From Archangium primigenium (lineage in GTDB: Bacteria; Myxococcota; Myxococcia; Myxococcales; Myxococcaceae), in NCBI RefSeq assembly GCF_016904885.1, contig NZ_JADWYI010000001.1, forward strand, positions 6,138,001-6,202,000: a DNA stretch of 64,000 nucleotides, written 5' to 3'. Positions 25,201 through 34,200 of this stretch are shown piece after piece. Positions within the stretch are counted from its first letter, which is position 1. The number at the start of each line of letters is the position of its first letter. Below the pieces are notes generated by a model, which was not told where the DNA came from, made no database searches, and saw nothing but the letters and a program-made list of their open reading frames with translations. The position numbers were made by a program, and so were the translations under genes.

Positions 25201-28200
25201 CGCGCAGGGTCGGGTCCCGCACGTCCAGCACGCGCAGGCCCCCCGACCCCGCGGCCACCAGCAACCACTTGTCCGCCAGGGCCACGCCCCGCGCCGACCC
25301 CACCATCGGCCGGGTGAAGGCGCGCTGGGGCGCGTCCGGATTGCCCAGCTCCACCACGGTGACACCCGCGCTCCCGTTGGCCACGAAGGCGAGCCGATCC
25401 CGGGCGACCACCTCGTGCACGTCGGAGCCCGGCAGCTCCACCGAGCCCCGGATGCGCGGAATCGCCAGGTTGGACAGGTCCACCACCTGGAGCAGCGAGG
25501 GCGTCGTCTGCTTGTTGTCCGGATTGAAGACGGGGCGGGTCGCCACCAGCGCCAGCCGTCCCAGCATCGTCGTGCTCACCGGCTCCCCGGGCAGCTTGAC
25601 CGACCCGAGCCGCGCGAGGCCGTTGGCGTCCAACCGCCCCAGCGCGAGTCGTCCCCGGGGCCAGGGCGGCGGCAGCTCACCCACCCGCTCGACCGTCACC
25701 CCGTGGAGCACGAGCCCCTCGCCATCCCCCGAGAGGCCCCGCTGCCGCTGCGAGGAGGACTCCGGCACCAGCGCCAGCGCGGGCTCGGCGCGCAGGCCCA
25801 GCTCCACGGTGACGGGCTCGGAGCGGCCCGGGTTCTGCGAGGGGTCCACCGCCTCGGCGACGATCGTGCGCGGCTGGCCCGCGAAGCCCGAGGGCGGCAG
25901 CCACGTGCCGTCATACAGCGGGCGCTGCGAGGGGCCCGGGCGCGGCACGGTGGAGGGGGGACCCACCTGCGTCCCCTCCACCCGGAAGCTCACGCCCACC
26001 ACGGCCGATTCATCGATCGCCGCGGCGCTCAGGAGCACGGGCTCCGCCTCGGTGACGACGTCTCCGGCGAGCGGCTGGGCGAGCTGGGTCTCGGGTGGCA
26101 CGGTGTCGCGCACGGTGCCAATCACCACTGGGGCGGACTCCGTCTCCTGCCCCACCGCGTCCACCGCCACCGCCGTGAGCCGCAGCAGCCGGTTGCCCGT
26201 GCCCACCGGCGGGCTGTAGTGGGTGGCGAAGCGGTTCGGCGCCCCTGGAATGCCCGCGGGCTGGGTGGCCACGTGCACCTTGCGCCCGTCCACGAAGAAG
26301 GTCACCTGCCGCAAGGGCCCCTCCTCGTCCGTGGCCTCGGCCTCCAGGCGCAGCCGCTGGCCCTCGAAGATGGACTCGCCCGGCAGGGGCCTGGTGAGCG
26401 CGACGACGGGCGGCTGGTCCGGCACCACCTGGATGGAGGCGGGCAACGACCAGGCCTCGTGCCCGGCGAGATCCCGCGCCCGCGCCCGCAGGGTCAACAC
26501 CGTGCCCACCTCTTCCTCGGTGGCGGTGTAGCGGACCTCGTGGGGCAGCAGGTAGCGCCGCGCCACCTCGCGCGAGGTGGCGGCGTCGGCGCCCAGGTGG
26601 AAGCCCACCTCGGTGATGGCCACGTCGTCACTGGCGCGCGCGCGCAGCAGCGCGGGACTGCCCACGACGATCCGCGCGGGCGCGGTCACCGCCACCGTGG
26701 GGGGCTCGTCCTCCACCACCTCCAGGCGGCGGGTGGCCACGGTGGTGTTGCCCGAGGGATCCCTCGCGGTGGCGGAGAACACCAGGGCCCGGCCACTGGC
26801 GCTCGCGGGCACGTGGTACGACAGCCGGAAGGGCGCCGCGGGCATGAGGGCGAGCGGCTGATCATCCAACTTCAGCTCCACGCTGGTGACGGCCACGTCG
26901 TCGCGCGCGTCCACCTCCAGCTCCAGCACCGAGCCTTCCAGGGCCTGCGCGCCCGCGACGGGACGCAGCCACGACACGGTGGGCGGCGCGGTGTCCTTCA
27001 CCACCAGGGCGGAGACCTCGGGGGACACGGACTCGTGGCCCGCGGAGTCGCGGGCGCGGGCGGTTACGCGCAACGTGCGCCCGGCGGAGCCCGGAGGCAG
27101 GGGCACCCGGAAGGAATAGGGAGGGCTCGAGGCCACGAAGCGCTGCGGGCCCGACAGGCCCCCCTCCACGAGCACCTCGACGCTGCTCACCGCCACGTCG
27201 TCCTGGGCGGCCACCACCAGGGCGAAGTCGCGGCCCTCGGTGAGGTGCTGCTCCGGACGGGGCTGGGCCACGGCGACGGTGGGGGCTTGATCTCCCCGCA
27301 GCGGGAGCACCAGCACCTGGGAGCCCACCTCGTGGCCCCCCGAGTCCACCGCCACCGCGCGCAGCCGCAACTCGCCCGAGCGGTCGGGCACGGGCACCTG
27401 GAAGCTGAAGGGAGGCGCTTGCAGGGTGAGGGGCAGGGGCGTGCCATCCACCTCGAGCCGCACGTTGCCCACGGCCACGTCGTCCTCGGCCAGCACCACC
27501 ACGGTGAGCCGGCTGCCGGCCACGGCGGGCGAGCCGTCCGCGGGCGAGAGGATGGACACCCCGGGCGGCTGGTCCGGGACGATGTCGATGGGTTGCAGGA
27601 GGATGTCGGCGGGCGCCGTCCAGTGGCCGCTGAGGTCCCGGGCGCGCGCGGCGATGAAGTAGGGCACGGGCAGCGGGGAGCCGAGCTGCGCGAGCGTGGG
27701 CACGGTGAAGGCGTAGCGCACCACGGGCGCGTACACGTCGAAGGGAGAGTCCGGGACGGCGTTGGTGGGCGGGAAGCCCGCGGCCACGTGCACCACCCGC
27801 AGCGCGCTGGCGCTCGGGCCGGCCAGCAGCTCCACGCGATCCACGAGCACGTTGTCGTGCGCCGCCACCTCGATGAGCACCGAGGTGCCCTCCACCACGT
27901 TGCGGCCCGGCGTGGGCCGCAGCAGGTCCGCCAGCGGCGGCGTCACGTCCGCCTCGATGCGCAGCGGCTGCTCGAGCACCGTGCGATGGCCCTCCTGGTC
28001 GATGGCGACGGCGCGCAGGTGCAGGGCCTCGTCGGTCTGGCCCGGCCGCAGGGAGACGAAGCCCGGAGGCAGCTCCACCCGGCCACGGAAGTGCTTCACC
28101 CGCTGGAGGTCCGCGACGTCGGCGGGCAGCGACTCGAAGGCGCGCCGGAGCGCGGGATCCGTGATGACGACGTGGCCGGCGCCGTCGTCGGTCCAGGGGA

Positions 28201-31200
28201 TGTCCAGTCCCCGCGAGAGGCTCAACGCGGGCTGGCCGTTGAGGAACAGCTCCACCCGGGCGATGCCGGTGTCGTCCACGGCCACGGCGTCGAAGAGCAG
28301 CTGGATGCTGCCCTCGGCGAGCGTGGCGCCGGGCGTGGGCGCGGCCAGGGCCAGCGCGGGGGCACGGGGCCGGCGCGACTCGATGATCAACCGCCCCTGT
28401 TTCGTCTGGCCCGCGGTGTCGGTGACGGACACGAGCAGGACATAGGGGGCGCCGTCCCGGCCCACGGGCGGGGTGAACGTCACCTGCTGGGTGAGCCGTC
28501 GCGGGGCGCCGGTGAAGGCCGCCTCCTTGATCACCTGGTCGCCGAACAGCACGCGCAGGGAGGCCAGGCCCGCGTCGTCCTCGAGCAGCAGGTCCAGCGT
28601 GGCGGCGGCCCCCTGCAGCATGAGGACGTAGCCGCTGTCGAGCTCGGCGCGGGTGAACTGCTCCACCGGGGACGAGAGCGCCTGGAAGGCCACCGTCGGC
28701 GCCCCATCCGGCTTCACGTTCACGTAGGTGATCGCGGACGCGGTGGCGTTGCCCGCCCCGTCACGCGCCACCACCGACAGCTCCGCGGGCTGCCCCGAGG
28801 CCCGCGGCGGCAGCGAGAGCGAGAAGGCATGGGAGACGGCCGCGCCCGTGGCCCCCACGCGCACCGCCTGACGCGACACCCCATCCACCCACAGCTCGAG
28901 CTGCTCCAGGCGCGCGTTGTCCTCGGCCTCGGCGCGCACCTCGAAGACGGTGTCCTCCACCACCACCGCGCCACTGCCGGGCGAGCGGATGGACACGCGG
29001 GGCGGCTCGGTGTCCGCGCGCGTGGCGAACACCGTGGAGGCGACGCCCACCCGGCCGCCCGTGTCCTCGGCGAGCACCGTCAGCCGCGCGTCGCGCGGGG
29101 CCATCCCGGCGGGCACCCACACCGTCTCCTCCACCCGCCGTGCCTCACCGGGACGGGTGACGGGCGAGGGCGACCAGCGCTGCAAGGCCACGCGCTCCCC
29201 GGCGGCCTCGGCGCGCAGTTGCAACCGGGGCGAGCCCCAGCCCCGCAGGCCCAGCCGCGTCACCGCCAGCGCCCGGGCCTCCTCGGACACCTGGGTCAGT
29301 TGGATGTCCACCTCCTCCAACTCGATGTCCTGGGCGGGAAAGAGCAGCGCCGTGGCGTACGTGGGCGCGGCGAGCGGGCGCCGGGCGGTGCCCTCGGGAT
29401 AGGCCTGACGAAAGGCCTGGAGGGCGGCGCTGTCCTCGCGGCCCGCCTTCACCGTGTAGCGCCAGCGCACCTGCGCCTGGGCGCCCTCCCCTTCCGGCGA
29501 GGGCTCCACGCTCAGCAGCAACCGCCCCTCCGTGCTCCCCTCGCCGCCCTGCCCTTCCGCGGCGGGCGTCACCCGGAGCCGCCCCTCGCGGGCCTCCACG
29601 GAGAAGCCCGTGCCCCCGCCCAGCACCAGGGTCGCGCGCGGCACGCCCAGGCCCGTGTGGGCCGCCGGCGCCTCGAGCTCGAGGTCCGCGAGGCCCGGCA
29701 CCGCCACCGCCGAGGTGGACAGCACCCGCAGGCCCCGCCGGACGCCCACGTCGTCCTTCACCTCCACCTGCACGGGCTCGGTGCGCTCCTCGGTGAGGAC
29801 GCTCCCCGCCCCGGGCCCCACCCACCGCACCTGGGGCGGCGTGTCCGGGCTCAACCGACAGGTGCGCCGCACCACGCTCACGTGCTGGGCCCCATCCGTC
29901 ACCCGCGCGAGGAAGGTCACGTCGCGTCGGTCCTCCGCGCCGAGCGCGGGCAGGACGAAGGAGACCTCCTCGCTCCAGCGCGTGGGCGCGCCGCGCGGAG
30001 GCTTCACCAGGGGCACCGGCACGCCCTCGAAGCTGAGCGCCACCTCGTGGATCGCCACGTCGTCCGAGGCCTCCACCTGGAGCTTCACCCGCGCGCCGGC
30101 CACGCACGTGAGCTCGTCCGGCACGTCCACCAGGGCCAGCGTCACCCGGGGCGGGAGCAGGTCACGCACCTCGAGGATCTCCACCGACAGGCTCGGGGTG
30201 GTGGTGGTGTTGCCCGCGGCGTCCTGGGCGCGGACCGCGAGCGTGTGGAGCCCCGGCGCGAGCGCCCCCAAGCCCACCGTGCCGGCGAAGGTGCCCAGGT
30301 AGCGGCGGCTGACGAGGAACTCCCCGGGCAGCGAGGGGTGAGGCTGGCGCACCTCCTCGAAGCGCTCGGATTGAGGGCCGAGCGGCTCGCGGCCCTCCAC
30401 CGCCGCGACCTCCTGACCATCCACCACCGCCGCGACGCGCACCACCCGCACGTCGTCCTGGGTGTCCACGCGCAGCGAGAGCGCCCCGCCCTGGTTCACC
30501 TGGAGCCGACCCGTGGAGGGCGGCAGGGGTGAGGTCAAGACCACGGTGGGCGCCTCGGTGTCGCGCGCCACCTGGAGCATCACCTGGGCCAGACCCGTCT
30601 GGCGGGCGGTGTCACGCGCCTCCACGCCCACGGTGGGGGGCTCGCCCCGGCTGATGGACGGCGCGCGGACGGTGAGCGCGAGCGGCTTGGACACGTCCAC
30701 GAGCGGCCCCGTCTCGGGCAGCGGGCCCTGGCGCTTGCCACCGGAGAGGCCCACGAGCCCGACGACGCCGTCGTCCTCCGCCACCGTCACCACCAGGCGG
30801 ACGTCCTCGCCTTCCTTGTAGGCGCTGTGGGGCGCGGGCGAGGTGAGGGAGACGGCGGGGGGCTCGTCACGGCGGGCGCGCACCTCCAGCGCGCGCGAGC
30901 GCGTGAGGCCCGAGGTGTCCGTGGCCACCGCCTGGAGCGACAGCGTGCGTCCGGCGGCCTCCAGGGCGATGGGCACCCGCCAACTGAAGAGCCGGTAGAG
31001 GCCCTCGGCCACGCCCCCGCTCCGGGTGCCGAGGGAGCGACCCTCCAAGGACAGTTGCACCTCGCGCACGCCCACGTCGTCCGTGGCGGCGACCTCCACC
31101 ACGAGCTCCCGGCCCGCGAAGGCGAAGGCCCCCTCGGCGGGCGCGCGGAAGGCGACCAGGGGCGGCTCGGTGTCCTCGTTCACCTGGACGGTGCGCTCCA

Positions 31201-34200
31201 CCGCGCTGGACTGCCCGCCCGAGTCCGACGCCACGGCGCGCAGGACGAGGGTGCGCGCGGCCCCCGCGAGCGGCAGGGCGCAGCGGTAGGGCGGCAGGAC
31301 GGCGCGGCACGCGGACTTCCCGTCGGCGAAGAACTCCACGGCCGCCACGGCCACGTCGTCCTCGGCCTCGGCGCTCATCTCCAGCACGGTGCCGAGGGTG
31401 GCGCGCGCCGGGACCCCGGGCGTCACGAAGCGCACGGTGGGGGCGGTGTCGGGCAGCACCTTGACGAGCACCTCGGGCGAGGTCCCCACGTTGCCGGAGG
31501 CGTCCTGGGCCCGCGCGCCCAGGCGCACCTGCTGGCGCCCGCGCAACTGGGCGGAGCGCAGCAGCGTGTGGGTGAGGAAGGAGCCCGGCAGCGCGCCGTT
31601 GGGCCCGGGGGCGGTGTCGGTGAACAGCAGCTCGCCGTCGAGCAGGACCTCCACGCGCGTGACCGGCGCATCGTCCTGCCCGGCCACCGTCACCACGAGA
31701 TCCTGCGTCTCGGGCGCCTCGGTGAGGGGGCGTGGCACGACGAGCGACACGGAGGGGCGCGAGGTGTCGGAGACGACGAAGACCTCGCCTTGGGCCTGGG
31801 CCTCGTTGCCCGCGGAGTCCCGCGCGGTGGCGCGCACCTGGAAGGTCCGGCCCGCGGCCGAGACGGGCACCGTCCAGGCGACGCGGTAGGGGGGCGCGTT
31901 CGAGGCACCCACGGGCACCCCGTCGATGCGCCACGTCACCTCCACGGGCCCCGCGCTGTCGTCCACCACCGAGGCGGTGAGCCCCGGCGACGTCCCCGCG
32001 AGCACCTGTCCCCCGGGCACCGGGGTCAGCAGGGCCACCTGGGGCGGAGCGTCCGCGACGACGCTCGCCTCCAGCGAGGCGCGCGTCTCGTTGCCCGCCG
32101 CGTCCCGGGCCACCAGTTGCAAGCGCACGAGGCGGCCCACGCTCGCGGCGGGTGGAACCCACTCGAGCGAGAAGGCCGAGGAGCCCGCGCGGGAGCCCGC
32201 GAGGCCCGCGCCCACCAGCCGGGTCCGGCTCGCCTGGGCGCCATCCGCCAGCAAGGACAACTCCACGCCGAGCGTGATGGCGTCGTCCTCGACGAGGCCC
32301 TCCAGCCGCACGGGACGGCCCACCGTGGCGTGGACACGGGGCCCCGAGGGCTTGCGGACGGAGACGAGCGGCGGCCCATCCCGCGCCACCCGGGCCAGCA
32401 CGGTGGGGCCCCGCGCCGTGGCGCCGCGGGCATCCACGACCTCGGCGTAGAGCGGCACGACGGTGCCCGCGGTCCCCACGCGCGGCACGAAGCTCACCTC
32501 CCAGACGGGCACGGCGATGAACTCCTTCGGCGCGGGGGGCGGCGGCTGGAACTCGCGCAGCTCCACGCGCGCCGCCCGGCTGGTGCCCAGGAGAACCCCA
32601 TCCGCGTAGAAGCTCACGAGCTGGAAGTCCTGGGGGGAGAGCAGCCCCTGCGTCCAGTCCCCGCTGGTGACGCTCACCGTCTGGGGCAGGCCCTCGAGCA
32701 TCAGGGCGCCGGGCAGGGGCAGCTCGGGGACGACGGGCGTGGTGCTGGGCACCTGCCCCGGCAGGACCTTCACGGTGACGTCCGCCGCCCGGGTGCGGTT
32801 GCCCCGCGAGTCCACGGCCACCGCGCCGAGCACCATCGCCGCTCCGGCCACTGGCGGCGCATGCAGCTTGAGCACGAAGGGCGGCGCGGTCAGCCGCGAG
32901 GCGGCCACGCCGTTGACCAGGAACTCCACGTGGGCCAGGGCCACGTCGTCCTCGGCGCGGGCGCGCAGCTCGAAGGAGGAGCCGGCCCGCACCGTGCCGG
33001 GCGCGGTGAGGACGATCTCCGGAGGCCCGTCCCGCACCTCCACCAGGCGCTGGGCCGAGTAGCCCGCGTGATGGGCCTCCACCCGGGCGGTTCCGGGACG
33101 CAGGCCCACGGCGCGGCCGTCCGCGGCCACGGTGAGCACACCCGGATCCAGGCTGGTCCACGTGGTGCCCAGGGCGCGCGAGGACAGGTCCACCCGCCGG
33201 CCATCGCTGAGCACCCCCTCGAGCCCCAGCCGCAGCACGTCCCCCACGCGGGGGATGACCGCGGAGACGGGCAACACCTCCCACTGAACCACCTCCACGT
33301 TGGAGTCCACGAGCACGTGGGCGGTGGTGGTGAGCCCGGCGTAGACGACCTCGATGTCCGTCTCGCCGTTGGCGCGCGCCACCACCTGTCCGTCCTCGGT
33401 GACCGAGGCCACGCCCTCATCCAGCGAGCGGTAGCGCACGCCGCGGTGGGGCCCGGACAGGTCCACCTCGCCCGCGAGGACGAACGCGCCCGTCACCTGC
33501 AGGGGCACGCGCTGGCCGAAGCCCTCGGAGAGCAACAGGGGCGAGGGCTGCACGGACACGCCCACCACGGGATCGAACGTCGTGGACTGGGTGAACTCCA
33601 CGGCAGAGGCGTGCACCGTGCGGCCAAAGGCGTCCTCGAGCGACACGTCGGCGATCACCACGCCGTCATGCGGGAGGGGCTCGGCGGGAAGCGGGACGGA
33701 GAAGAAGACACGGCCCGGGGTGGCGGAGGACGGACGCGCCGTGAGGCGGTGCACCTGGACGAAGGCCACGGGTCCCACGTCCTCCAGGCTGCCGTGGACG
33801 CGGCGCAGCGCCTCGGCGGAGGCGCCCACCACGGAGGCGCGCGCGGCCACCACGGCGCCCTCGTAGGCCAGCTCCAGGGTGAGCACCTGGCGCGAGGGCT
33901 CGGCGCGCACGCGCACCGGTACACCCCCGAAGCGCGGCGGCGGGGCCGAGGCCTCGAAGCGCGTGGTGAGTGCCTCGCCCTCCCCTTCCCCCACCGGCCG
34001 GGCCACCACCTCCAGCACCCCGTCCTCCGGGAAGGGTTGGGAGAGCGGCACGAGCACGTGGAAGGACAAGGCCCCCGCGTGGTCGCGATCCACGACCACG
34101 TCCGTCAGCGCGGCGAAGGCGCCCCGCGAGGCGGACAGCCCACGCACGGACATCAACACCTGCTCCGTGGGGCCCCGCACCTCGACCCCCACCTCCACGG

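Noticed and set aside
18854-30532. A plus-strand open frame of 3,892 codons opposite the giant gene, with others of 2,909 codons at 9995-18724 and 1,199 at 30827-34426
   Set aside because: The products are extremely rich in His, Arg, Gly and Pro with no domain logic. Long antisense frames are an effect of high G+C codon bias, while the minus-strand frame reads as clean repeated domains.
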